This document shows, one piece after another, positions 1 through 6,463 of a DNA stretch of 7,957 nt (its first letter is position 1; every line of letters begins with the position of its first letter). The notes below the pieces were generated by a model. That model saw only the letters and a program-made list of their open reading frames with translations, made no database searches and was not told the DNA's origin. The position numbers were made by a program, and so were the translations under genes. The DNA lies in the NCBI GenBank assembly GCA_024653865.1, contig JANLHD010000046.1, positions 1-7,957 of the forward strand, read 5' to 3'. This stretch comes from an archaeon (GTDB lineage: Archaea; Iainarchaeota; Iainarchaeia; Iainarchaeales; Iainarchaeaceae).

Positions 1-1797
1 CTTGAGAACGAGCAAAAAATAAGCACCCCTTTATCGGCAAGCGACCCCGTTTTCGGCTTTTCGCACAGGCCCAGGAAAGAGGTAACATTTGACAGGGGCG
101 TTGATTGCCCCAAGTGCGGGCAGCACAAGGCGCCGCCGAGCACAGAGGTTACAATGACGGTTACCGCGGATTCACGCAAAGAGGTCGCCGGCGGTGTGCT
201 TACAGAGTATTTTCCAGTTGACTGGCAGATTGCAGATTCCCAAGGAGGGGTTGTTTCTGGTTATAATGATTATTTCATGAAAATAGAGTGGAGCGTGGGA
301 ACTTTCACGGGGGAAGTGTCACGCACTTACACCATAATGAGCCCGGAAAAGACCACGCCGCCCACAGATTATGATTTTTTCTCTTCAGTTGACGGCGTTG
401 AATCCGATTACTGGACAATAAAGGTTGCGGACCCGAATGTTGTGCTCCAAAGCTGTGCAGCAAACATCAACTCTGCAGTAGAAGACACTTTTGGCGGTTC
501 ATGCGATGGCGGTGCGGATTCCACGAACACTTTCTTGAACGCGGATGATACTTCTGTCGAAACACATCCCTCACAAAAGAAATTTGCAGGAGTAAAGATA
601 ACAACCAACAATTGGGGCGTGAGCGATTGCGTTTCAATCAGCAATGTTTCTCTCAATTATAAATGGTGGACTACGACATCCGACTCGGATGTTGCGCACT
701 ATATTGCTGTAAGCAGGGATGGCACCAATTGGGTAAATGCTGTTGACGTGGCACTCCCGACCAGTGAACCAGGAAGCGTTTCAAGCGTTGATGCAACATC
801 ATTAGTTGCCTGGACTTGCGCAGATTTTGGCGCTGCAGGAACAGCGGCAATAAAGTCAAACGTGAAAGACGGTACAAATGTGAGTTACAATTATAATTGG
901 GACGTTTTGTATTATGCGGTTACCTATGTCGCCAATGGAACCCTTTCCTTCAGCATCACAAATCCGCCCGCGGACAACAACACTTCAGTAAACAACAACA
1001 CGGACTTTTTGGTAAGCGGCTCGACAACCTGCAACACCAACAACTGCGGCTCTGTTGACACTACGCTCCAGTACTGCATCGGCGCTGGCTGCTCGAACTG
1101 GATGGACGTCAATTCCGACGTTGGCTCTCCATTGCTTTTGGTTTCTGGCTCGCAGCCGCAGAACAATGCCAACCTTACTGCGGGGAACAGCTACAATGTT
1201 TCATGGGTAGTAAAATCAAACATCGCAGATACTTATGAACTTCGCTTCAGCGGCACAGGCTCTACAGCTACTGCCGGAACTTCGAGCGGCACCGACAGGA
1301 CAATAACCACACAGGCAGTTGCCAATGATTACAGTTTCACGCTTTCATTGCCTTCAAGCGGCTGTACCCAAGGCGAGGGAAGCATTGATGCGGGCACGAG
1401 CTGCGACAAGGGCTACTTCGAAACCACCGACCTCTCGGGCGCCGCCGATGAAACCAAGGTGGATGCGCAAGGGCAAACCACGACCACCCCGCTTTTTGTT
1501 TACGACAACCAGAGCACGACAAGCTCGGACCTCAACATCACTATGGATTTGAACGTATCCCTTCCCGCAACACTTAAGCTCAAGGTTTCCTCCGCGTACA
1601 GCGGCTGGGCAGCCTCCTGCAACGGCAACCCCGCGGACAACTGCGTCGAAATAACTACTTCCGCGCCAAGCATCGGCAAAGCACTCTACACGACAGGCAC
1701 CCAGGACCTCAACATTTTCCTCTGGGCGGATTACGTTGCCGCCACAGTCGGGGCAATTGATAGGAACGTGACAAGCACGGGCGTGAGCCCCACATGA
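1..1797 (+). CDS. Large multi-module surface protein, C-terminal part (5' end outside window)
   Basis: The frame is open from the first base, so this is the last 598 codons of a longer gene. The Met codon at 154 is internal and nothing marks it as a start. Numbering from the first visible codon: residues 36-40 are CPKCG, a lone zinc-knuckle-like pair. Residues 52-125 form a beta-rich module ending in the pattern TYTIMSPEKTTPPTDYDF, which I associate with giant archaeal surface proteins. Residues 132-310 resemble a jelly-roll with SRDGTNW at 238-244. Residues 315-378 are an Ig-like module with C344, C349, C359 and C364. Residues 379-450 are another Ig-like module, and 490-598 a last beta domain with C540 and C548. 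About eleven N-x-S/T sequons, even-numbered Cys clusters and few Lys fit a glycosylated extracellular protein. No C-terminal membrane anchor or sorting motif is visible, so attachment is unclear. The stop overlaps the next gene (ATGA), so the two are probably co-transcribed. Module names are by resemblance; exact function unknown. Confidence 0.85.
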   Translation, partial: LENEQKISTPLSASDPVFGFSHRPRKEVTFDRGVDCPKCGQHKAPPSTEVTMTVTADSRKEVAGGVLTEYFPVDWQIADSQGGVVSGYNDYFMKIEWSVGTFTGEVSRTYTIMSPEKTTPPTDYDFFSSVDGVESDYWTIKVADPNVVLQSCAANINSAVEDTFGGSCDGGADSTNTFLNADDTSVETHPSQKKFAGVKITTNNWGVSDCVSISNVSLNYKWWTTTSDSDVAHYIAVSRDGTNWVNAVDVALPTSEPGSVSSVDATSLVAWTCADFGAAGTAAIKSNVKDGTNVSYNYNWDVLYYAVTYVANGTLSFSITNPPADNNTSVNNNTDFLVSGSTTCNTNNCGSVDTTLQYCIGAGCSNWMDVNSDVGSPLLLVSGSQPQNNANLTAGNSYNVSWVVKSNIADTYELRFSGTGSTATAGTSSGTDRTITTQAVANDYSFTLSLPSSGCTQGEGSIDAGTSCDKGYFETTDLSGAADETKVDAQGQTTTTPLFVYDNQSTTSSDLNITMDLNVSLPATLKLKVSSAYSGWAASCNGNPADNCVEITTSAPSIGKALYTTGTQDLNIFLWADYVAATVGAIDRNVTSTGVSPT

Positions 1798-2537
1798 AAG
1801 TGAAATATTTTTTTGTTTTAATCACTTTGATTTTAGCGCTGGTTTTTTCGGGCTGTGTTTCCCAAGAGCAAGCAGGGAATGAAACTGTGCAAAATGAGGC
1901 CGTCAAAACAATTCAAAGGCCGCTTTATGGCTTGCCGCAGGGAGTATTCTTGAATCTCCCGGAATTTCCGCAGGATTTCAACAAAATAGTTTTCCTCTAC
2001 CAATCCAACGAATTTTCCGACGAACTGTTCTTCTCCGAAAAATATTACCTCCAGCCAGAATTCTACCCATCCTTTGCCCCATCCGGCCTGAGCAAGTGGC
2101 TCTACCCCGACGCCGGATACTGGGCCGCGTACGGCTATGGTTCTTACCCGTTGAAAAAAACCATCCAATTAAAACGTGGCGAAAAAAAATCCGTCGCATT
2201 CTTCATGCACTCGGGATACGGAGTGCAGTCCTGGCAGGGCGTTTCCATAACAGCGCAGCAAACCCTAGGCGCTGAAAGCGTTGCCACCGAGATCGCGGAA
2301 CCAGATTTTCTTTTGGGCCCGAACTTCCCCAAATTCAGCAGCTCTTGGGCAAAAAAAGTGGTTGTAAAAGTTTCCGCGGATGAAAACGCTTCAGGCGAAC
2401 ATTCCTTCATGTTCACGGTTGCGCGCCCCCCAAGCGCCTTGAAGGAAGAATGGTCAAATGTGCGCAGCCCGTATTTTGACGCTGCCACAGTGCAATCAGG
2501 AAAGCCGCTATATGAACTCATAGTGCAAATAATTTAA
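1794..2537 (+). CDS. Predicted membrane-anchored lipoprotein, function unknown (247 aa)
   Basis: The N-terminus is a clear lipoprotein signal: MKVKY, a hydrophobic stretch to residue 18, then the lipobox F-S-G-C with C21 as the predicted lipidated residue. A short polar linker follows (about 22-38). The rest is rich in aromatic residues and beta-strand-like. Residues 60-115 contain many Tyr, Phe and Trp, and residues 185-247 (VVVKVSADENASGEHSFMFTV and onward) look like an Ig-like or NEW3-like sandwich. I do not recognise the family. The start is fixed by the signal peptide and by the ATGA overlap with the preceding surface-protein gene. No separate promoter is seen, so translation is probably coupled to that gene, and the product may work with or anchor it; this is inference. 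Its TAA stop sits in a TTAA that also supplies the stop of the convergent dus gene. Confidence 0.85.
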   Translation: MKVKYFFVLITLILALVFSGCVSQEQAGNETVQNEAVKTIQRPLYGLPQGVFLNLPEFPQDFNKIVFLYQSNEFSDELFFSEKYYLQPEFYPSFAPSGLSKWLYPDAGYWAAYGYGSYPLKKTIQLKRGEKKSVAFFMHSGYGVQSWQGVSITAQQTLGAESVATEIAEPDFLLGPNFPKFSSSWAKKVVVKVSADENASGEHSFMFTVARPPSALKEEWSNVRSPYFDAATVQSGKPLYELIVQII

Positions 2538-3499
2538 GCCACGATTTTTTCAAATTCCTGCAAACAATTCTTTATTTCCTCAAAAGAGCCTGCATTAAGG
2601 ATGTTCACGCGCGCCTGCTTTGTAAACTCAATCCCTCTTGTAAAATGAATCGCCTTCAATTTGAGGTCGGCAAGCTTTACCATGTTAAATTTCTCGCAAT
2701 AATCATAATACTCGAAGAACGCATTTATTTTTTCGGCATTCGAAGGCTCCCAAGAAACGCCCTCGTCGAAAAACTTTTTTATTTCAGTGAAAATGAACGG
2801 GTTCTTCATTGCCTCCCTTCCCACCATTGCGAACTTTGCGCCGGTTTCCTTTAGCAATGCCTCGGCGCTTTCACCGGAAGTGACATCGCCGTTTGCAACA
2901 ACCTCGATTCCCACGGCATCAACAACGCCCCTAATCGCATTCCAATTTGCCTTGCCCATGTACTTTTGCTCGGCTGTGCGCCCATGCACCATTATTGCAT
3001 CACATCCGCTTCTCTCGATTATTTTTGCGATTCGCACGGATTCATCGTGATTCCACCCCAGCCTTATTTTTGCCGTGACAGGCTTATTCGTAACCGTTTT
3101 TATCGCCTCGATGTGCGAAGCAATTTTTTCGGGGTTCTTGAGCAATGCCGCCCCCGCGCCGACGCTAGTTTCCCTGTGAGCAGGGCAGCCGCAATTCAGG
3201 TTAATCAATTCGAAGTCCTTTTGCACGATTTGCACGGCCTCAATAAAATCCCCCTCATCCACGCCGAATAGCTGCACGCCCACGGGCTTTTCCTGCGCAA
3301 CGGTTTTTATGGTAAAAAACTCGTTGTTCGTGAAAGGGTCGGGGTTTCTTGCTATTTGCGTTGCGCTGATTTGCTCTGTAATCGTGAGCCCGGCGCCCAA
3401 ATCCTTGCACATTAGCCTAAATGGAAGCGCGGTAACCGCCGCCATCGGCGCCAAGAAAAAAGGACTCTTTACCCTAATGCCGCAGAACTCCAAAGCCAT
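2534..3499 (-). CDS. dus: tRNA-dihydrouridine synthase
   Basis: This FMN-dependent enzyme reduces uridine to 5,6-dihydrouridine in the D-loop of tRNA, using NAD(P)H, in the cytoplasm. At 321 residues it is a normal length for the family. The TIM-barrel motifs appear in order: the N-terminal FMN-site motif with APM at 17-19, PVGVQLFG at 72-79, the active-site stretch NLNCGCP at 100-106 with C105 as the expected catalytic acid, AKIRLGW at 143-149 with the conserved Lys144, VHGRTAEQKYMGKANW at 171-186 with His172, VANGDV at 201-206, and VGREAMKNPF at 226-235. The C-terminal helical tRNA-binding part is present. All key family residues are intact. The start at 3499 is supported by the motif spacing, by a weak AAGGG about 8 nt upstream, and by a TATA box at 3531-3540 that would give a leader of about 10 nt. 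The gene is convergent with the upstream lipoprotein (4-nt overlap) and divergent from tRNA-Ser. Which of the family's position-specific subtypes it is cannot be told here. Confidence 0.96.
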   Translation of the reverse strand: MALEFCGIRVKSPFFLAPMAAVTALPFRLMCKDLGAGLTITEQISATQIARNPDPFTNNEFFTIKTVAQEKPVGVQLFGVDEGDFIEAVQIVQKDFELINLNCGCPAHRETSVGAGAALLKNPEKIASHIEAIKTVTNKPVTAKIRLGWNHDESVRIAKIIERSGCDAIMVHGRTAEQKYMGKANWNAIRGVVDAVGIEVVANGDVTSGESAEALLKETGAKFAMVGREAMKNPFIFTEIKKFFDEGVSWEPSNAEKINAFFEYYDYCEKFNMVKLADLKLKAIHFTRGIEFTKQARVNILNAGSFEEIKNCLQEFEKIVA

Positions 3500-3530
3500 T
3501 GTATTACCCTTTTAAATTTACTCGGAATAA

Positions 3531-3540
3531 CTTTTATAAC
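3531..3540. promoter_or_regulatory. TATA box, shared or divergent, between dus and tRNA-Ser
   Basis: CTTTTATAAC reads as a good archaeal TATA box on both strands (GTTATAAAAG on the minus strand). For dus it would place transcription start near 3509, about 10 nt before the ATG. For the tRNA it would start near 3561-3563, leaving a 5' leader of about 45 nt for RNase P to remove. No better TATA lies about 26 nt before the tRNA 5' end. Use for dus is the more convincing of the two; use for the tRNA is inference. Confidence 0.55.
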
Positions 3541-3645
3541 CGTTCTCGGGTGCTTGCGGCAAATTGGGGTCCATTATGGCTCTTTTCAACCAAAAAGCAT
3601 TGCGGTTGCGGGGGTGGCGGAGTGGTCTAACGCGGCAGCCTGCTA

Positions 3646-3726
3646 AACACCTTTTCTTTTTCGGTGAAAAAGAAAAGCTGTGCCAAAAGAAAAAGCAAGG
3701 GGCTTTGAATCTTGGTTTGTGCGGTG
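3646..3726 (+). other. tRNA-Ser intron (37/38) with bulge-helix-bulge splice sites
   Basis: The intron interrupts the anticodon loop after A37. A canonical bulge-helix-bulge can be drawn. Exon bases CTGC (3640-3643) pair with intron GCGG (3721-3724) as the 4-bp central helix. The 3-nt bulges are TA|A (3644-3646) and TG|A (3725-3727), each cut after its second base. The inner helix ACA/TGT (3647-3649 with 3718-3720) is short. This is the substrate form of the archaeal tRNA-splicing endonuclease. The exact boundaries come from this fold. At 81 nt the intron is longer than many archaeal tRNA introns, and it is too short to encode a homing endonuclease. Confidence 0.9.
3651..3677 (+). repeat. Perfect 11-bp hairpin inside the tRNA intron
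   Basis: CTTTTCTTTTT (3651-3661) and AAAAAGAAAAG (3667-3677) are exact inverted copies around the loop CGGTG. Past a 2-nt bulge the stem can extend with CAC (3648-3650) against GTG (3680-3682). That extension competes with the inner helix of the bulge-helix-bulge, so the two folds may alternate. Confidence 0.8.
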
Positions 3727-3772
3727 AGCTGTTTCCCGAAAGGGAGCACGGGTTCGAATCCCGTCCCTCGCG

Positions 3773-3780
3773 TTTTTTTT
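3773..3780 (+). terminator. T8 run ending tRNA-Ser transcription
   Basis: Eight consecutive T start immediately after the discriminator base. Archaeal RNA polymerase terminates at T-runs without needing a hairpin, so this is a likely end for the tRNA transcript and insulates the next gene. Confidence 0.7.
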
Positions 3781-3804
3781 AACAGTTATTTAACAACAAA
3801 AAGC

Positions 3805-3815
3805 CTTTAAAAAAC
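3805..3815 (+). promoter_or_regulatory. TATA box for the beta-propeller lipoprotein gene
   Basis: CTTTAAAAAAC is centred about 25 nt upstream of the ATG at 3835, and an A-rich stretch before it could serve as a BRE. The spacing predicts that transcription starts at or next to the start codon, giving a leaderless mRNA. A GGA about 16 nt upstream of the ATG is too far away to be a good ribosome binding site. Confidence 0.65.
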
Positions 3816-3834
3816 CAGGAAGCCTAATACTAGA

Positions 3835-4911
3835 ATGAAATTAATCCTTTCAATTGCACTTCTCATGCTACTTTTTTCCGGGTGTGCGCAGCAAAATGAA
3901 GCCGACCCGATTAAAGATGCGTCCGTGGTTCCTGGCAATAGTGGCACTGAAGACCCTTATGCGTCTGTAGTCCCTGAATCTATAAATAGTGACGATGATT
4001 ATTGGGAATACGTAAGGGCAAACGACATTGCGATTACAAGCTCCGGATGGGGCACTCCGAAATTGCTATCCTTGAGCTCCCCTGGCTGGGAGGAAGGAAA
4101 CTACATTTCCGCCGACGGAAAAACCTTTTTTTATATTTACACAACCGCGGATGTCTTCAAGTTTCTTCTTTCCGGGGAATTGAAGGAGCCCGGCTCAAAA
4201 CTCGACAACAACAATCAGTGCACGCATCCGCAGAACCCAAATCCGCACACGTGCGGAAAATGGCCAAGGGCGGACCTTTTCTACTCGGAAAAAATCGGAA
4301 GCGACTGGTCGGCTCCAAAGCCGCACCCCATAACTCTCGACGGCCCTGTCGGGGGAATCACTCTTGTTGGGGAAAACAAGGCATATTTCATGTCAGGTTT
4401 CGAGGATGATGTTGAGGACATTGGGTATGCTGAAAGGGAGAATGGCGTTTGGGGAAAAAAAGTGAAAATCGAATCCGTGAGCTCGGGTTACAGCGACTCC
4501 GACCCATATGTGAACTCCGAGGACAATGAAATGTTTTTCTGGAGCAACCGCCCCGCACAATTCAAGGGCAATAATATTTACCGTTCGGTGAAGGAAAACG
4601 GAGAATGGCAGGCTCCTGAACTTTTGAGCGCACCCATAAACTCCGACAGTGATGACATGCAGACATTCATTTTCGGCGAAGATTTGTACTTCTCGTCGGG
4701 AGGCGAACCCGGCGGCAAAATGAGGATATTCAAGTCAAAAAGGCTTGGCGAAAACCAATGGGGCGAACCCGAACTTGTAATTTCATCAAAGTTTGCCGTG
4801 GGCGAGCCGAGCATAACCTCTGACGGCAAAATCCTTTACTTCGAGCAAATCTTCGCCGACGGCAAAGGCAATTTCAATCCGGACCTGATGTATGTTGAAA
4901 GAGCCGAGTGA
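3835..4911 (+). CDS. Lipoprotein with PD40/TolB-like beta-propeller (358 aa)
   Basis: The protein begins with a lipoprotein signal (MKLIL, hydrophobic core, lipobox F-S-G-C with C17). An acidic Ser/Pro linker with two ASVVP copies (29-33 and 43-47) follows. From about residue 66 it reads as WD40-like (PD40) blades. Two kinds of strand alternate: a 'dPxxsxDgxxlyF' type at 89-102, 223-237 and 324-337, and a 'diYxsexxxgxWgxpxxL' type at 147-162, 196-208, 247-264 and 297-315. INSDSDDMQTFIF at 268-280 matches the inter-blade turn common in this family. C129 and C140 may form a disulfide. Such propellers usually bind proteins or glycans; no catalytic residues stand out. The protein probably sits on the outer face of the cytoplasmic membrane. 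It has its own TATA box and T-run terminators, so it is likely monocistronic. The start is set by the signal peptide and promoter spacing. The ligand is unknown. Confidence 0.9.
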   Translation: MKLILSIALLMLLFSGCAQQNEADPIKDASVVPGNSGTEDPYASVVPESINSDDDYWEYVRANDIAITSSGWGTPKLLSLSSPGWEEGNYISADGKTFFYIYTTADVFKFLLSGELKEPGSKLDNNNQCTHPQNPNPHTCGKWPRADLFYSEKIGSDWSAPKPHPITLDGPVGGITLVGENKAYFMSGFEDDVEDIGYAERENGVWGKKVKIESVSSGYSDSDPYVNSEDNEMFFWSNRPAQFKGNNIYRSVKENGEWQAPELLSAPINSDSDDMQTFIFGEDLYFSSGGEPGGKMRIFKSKRLGENQWGEPELVISSKFAVGEPSITSDGKILYFEQIFADGKGNFNPDLMYVERAE

Positions 4912-4966
4912 TTATTGTAGGCGGAATTTTTACATTCTAATTCTTCTCTTCCATAAATAAATAAGC

Positions 4967-4974
4967 TTTTTTTT
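4967..4974 (+). terminator. T8 run downstream of the beta-propeller lipoprotein
   Basis: A T8 run lies 55 nt after the TGA stop, preceded by a weaker T5 at 4927-4931, and is a plausible archaeal terminator for the plus-strand gene. The same 79-nt gap (4912-4990) is the 3' end of the convergent repeat lipoprotein gene. On that strand only a broken T-rich stretch (TTATTTATTT) is seen. Confidence 0.55.
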
Positions 4975-4990
4975 GCGGAATCAATTTCCA

Positions 4991-6442
4991 TTAGCAGTAG
5001 CATCCATAAGGCCCATAGCCGCAGGAGTAGCATGTGTTGGATGAGCATCTCTGGCAGCTGCCGCACTGGGCATCATTTGTGCATTCCACATCAATGCATT
5101 CGTGGCTCCTGCAAATCTGCCTATAGCCGCAGTCGGCATTGTAATTGCATTCCGGTTCCGGCTCTGGAGCAGGGCAATCAGCCGGGCATGTTGCAGTTGT
5201 TTCAGTTCCATCGCATTCTCCATTTCCGCAAATAACCGGAGGTTCGCAGTCTGCAGCACATGTGGTATACGTTTCAGTTCCCTCGCATTCTCCATTTCCG
5301 CAAACAACGGCTGCTTCACAGTCAGCCGGGCATGAAGCAATTGTTTCCCCTCCTTCGCAAATTCCGTCTCCGCAGAAAACTGGAGGTTCGCAATCACTCG
5401 CGCAGCTGGTGTAATTTTCCCCGTCCTCACATATGTAATTTCCGCAAATTGTTCTCGGCTCAGGTTCCGCGCAATCCGATGGGCAGGTTACAGTTGTTTC
5501 ATCCCCGCCACAAGTACCGTCACCGCACACATCGGCAGGTGCACAGTCTTCCGGACAGCCTGATCGTGTTTCTCCGCTTTCGCATGTTGCGTTGCCGCAT
5601 GATCGCACAGGCAGGCCGCAATCCTCCGGGCATGTTGATGCTGTCTCACTCGCGCTACAGATGCCATTGCCGCAATCTGTTACTGGCTCTGTTTCACAAT
5701 CGTACGGGCAGCTATACCTTGTTTCCCCTGATTCACAAACTCTGTTGCCGCAGTCGGAAGGCTCCCTCCAGTAGCCATCACAGTCCTCGGGGCAATTGGA
5801 AGGATTTTCGCCATACTCGCACACCGCATTTTTGCACTCCGAATCTGGCACTGTTACAGGAGGCTCAACATTGATTTCAAGTGCGCTTCCTTGTGTGCGG
5901 TTCTCTGCCGTATCAACCGCGAAAGGAATCAACTTTATGGTGCCTTCTTCCAGGGGAATAACATCCCATTCCGCCGCACATGTTTTTCTTCCATCGCAGT
6001 AAAAATAGCCTGCCTGGTAACCTGAAAAAGGCCTGTCAGAAATCCAGAAAACGAGCTTTAATCCAACATTATCGGCTCCATCCACCGACAGTGTGATAGT
6101 ATCGCCGGCACGGGGATAATATTTGCTGGCTTCTCCCGAAACAACAGGCGGATTGTCTGTTTGTGGAACATCATTGTTTTTGCCCCAATAGGGCGAACAG
6201 TCTTGCGGACAGTTCTGCGGAGCTTCATCTTCTTCACAAACGCCGTTTCCGCATATGCTGTCAGGAGACGGAGCGTTACCACAATCCTGTTGGCATGATT
6301 GCGCATCCTCCCAGTATTCGCACACTGAGTTGCCGCAAGAGTATTCATACACAATGTCTTCAGGCGGAGTATTTCCGCCATATATACAACCACTCAGGAA
6401 AAACAGTGCAAAAAGAATGGCAAGGATAATTTTCGGCCACAT
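4991..6442 (-). CDS. Cys-rich repeat lipoprotein with Ig-like insert and 12-Cys C-terminus (483 aa)
   Basis: The N-terminus MWPKIILAILFALFFLSGC is a lipoprotein signal with C19 as the lipidation site. Eleven repeats of exactly 19 residues follow, pattern C-x4-C-x8-C-x3-C with consensus CGNGxCExGET-xxxCPxDC. They begin at residues 36, 64, 203, 231, 257, 282, 306, 333, 357, 381 and 405, joined by short Pro/Glu-rich linkers. Residues about 95-195 are an Ig-like domain (DTITLSVDGADNVGLKLVFW near 114-133) with C149 and C155. Residues 432-483 hold 12 cysteines. In total there are 59 Cys in 483 residues, almost certainly disulfide-bonded outside the cell. The frame stays open to 6565, but ATG 6442 is chosen because it begins the signal peptide and has a TATA box at leaderless spacing. 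A start at 6565 would bury the signal and overlap the neighbouring gene. Probably a rigid extracellular stalk; the role is inference. It lies 65 nt downstream of a related lipoprotein gene. Confidence 0.9.
   Translation of the reverse strand: MWPKIILAILFALFFLSGCIYGGNTPPEDIVYEYSCGNSVCEYWEDAQSCQQDCGNAPSPDSICGNGVCEEDEAPQNCPQDCSPYWGKNNDVPQTDNPPVVSGEASKYYPRAGDTITLSVDGADNVGLKLVFWISDRPFSGYQAGYFYCDGRKTCAAEWDVIPLEEGTIKLIPFAVDTAENRTQGSALEINVEPPVTVPDSECKNAVCEYGENPSNCPEDCDGYWREPSDCGNRVCESGETRYSCPYDCETEPVTDCGNGICSASETASTCPEDCGLPVRSCGNATCESGETRSGCPEDCAPADVCGDGTCGGDETTVTCPSDCAEPEPRTICGNYICEDGENYTSCASDCEPPVFCGDGICEGGETIASCPADCEAAVVCGNGECEGTETYTTCAADCEPPVICGNGECDGTETTATCPADCPAPEPEPECNYNADCGYRQICRSHECIDVECTNDAQCGSCQRCSSNTCYSCGYGPYGCYC
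5174..5836 (-). repeat. Array of nine C-x4-C-x8-C-x3-C protein repeats (repeats 3-11)
   Basis: This part of the coding region encodes residues 203-423. It is nine consecutive 19-residue Cys repeats with start-to-start spacing of 24-28 residues, shrinking to exactly 24 residues (72 nt) for the last three. All nine keep the four Cys and their spacing. The Glu at repeat position 10 and the Asp at position 18 are also invariant. Confidence 0.92.
5211..5304 (-). repeat. Exact 22-nt direct repeat at 72-nt spacing
   Basis: Positions 5211-5232 and 5283-5304 are identical over 22 nt, exactly one 72-nt repeat unit apart. They encode CGNGEC at the start of repeats 11 and 10. Identity at synonymous sites, where other repeats differ, points to a recent unit duplication or gene conversion. 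Confidence 0.85.
6197..6337 (-). repeat. Two N-terminal Cys repeats (repeats 1-2)
   Basis: This encodes residues 36-54 and 64-82 of the repeat lipoprotein, two C-x4-C-x8-C-x3-C units separated from the main array by the Ig-like domain. The first unit is the more divergent (CGNSVCEYWEDAQSCQQDC). Confidence 0.9.
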
Positions 6443-6463
6443 GGCAAAAACAAGGATTCCCAA

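Larger units (their letters stand above)
3608..3772 (+). tRNA. tRNA-Ser (anticodon GCU) with 81-nt intron
   Basis: This is a complete class II tRNA in two exons, 3608-3645 and 3727-3772. The acceptor stem pairs 3608-3614 with 3765-3771 (7 bp, one G-U), with discriminator G at 3772 and no encoded CCA. The D stem is 3617-3619 with 3631-3633, and G18-G19 are at 3624-3625. The anticodon stem pairs GCAGC (3635-3639) with GCTGT (3728-3732). The anticodon GCT is at 3642-3644 and follows T33. The long variable arm has stem TCCC/GGGA (3734-3737, 3742-3745) with a GAAA loop. The T arm is ACGGG-TTCGAAT-CCCGT at 3748-3764. The long variable arm, G73 and GCU anticodon all indicate serine, decoding AGC and AGU. 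The mature length is 84 nt before CCA addition. A T8 run follows directly. Confidence 0.96.

Noticed and set aside
1833..2168. 111-codon minus-strand open frame inside the first lipoprotein gene
   Set aside because: It is antisense to a gene with a clear signal peptide and lipobox, and has no recognisable motifs.
3677..3681. First GCTGT after the anticodon as the 3' side of the anticodon stem, implying a shorter intron
   Set aside because: No variable arm or T arm follows at the correct distance. The GCTGT at 3728-3732 is followed directly by the class II variable arm and fits the bulge-helix-bulge.
3564..3782. 72-codon open frame covering the tRNA-Ser gene
   Set aside because: It consists of the tRNA exons and intron read as protein; the cloverleaf and splice-site fold explain the sequence fully.
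5174..5836. Regularly spaced repeats as a possible CRISPR array
   Set aside because: The repeats are protein-coding with varied nucleotide sequence and conserved Cys spacing, and there are no unique spacers between identical repeats.
5260..5874. 204-codon open frame on the plus strand opposite the Cys repeats
   Set aside because: It is a by-product of the repetitive opposite-strand gene: skewed composition (His, Arg, Ser), no start signals, no recognisable domain.
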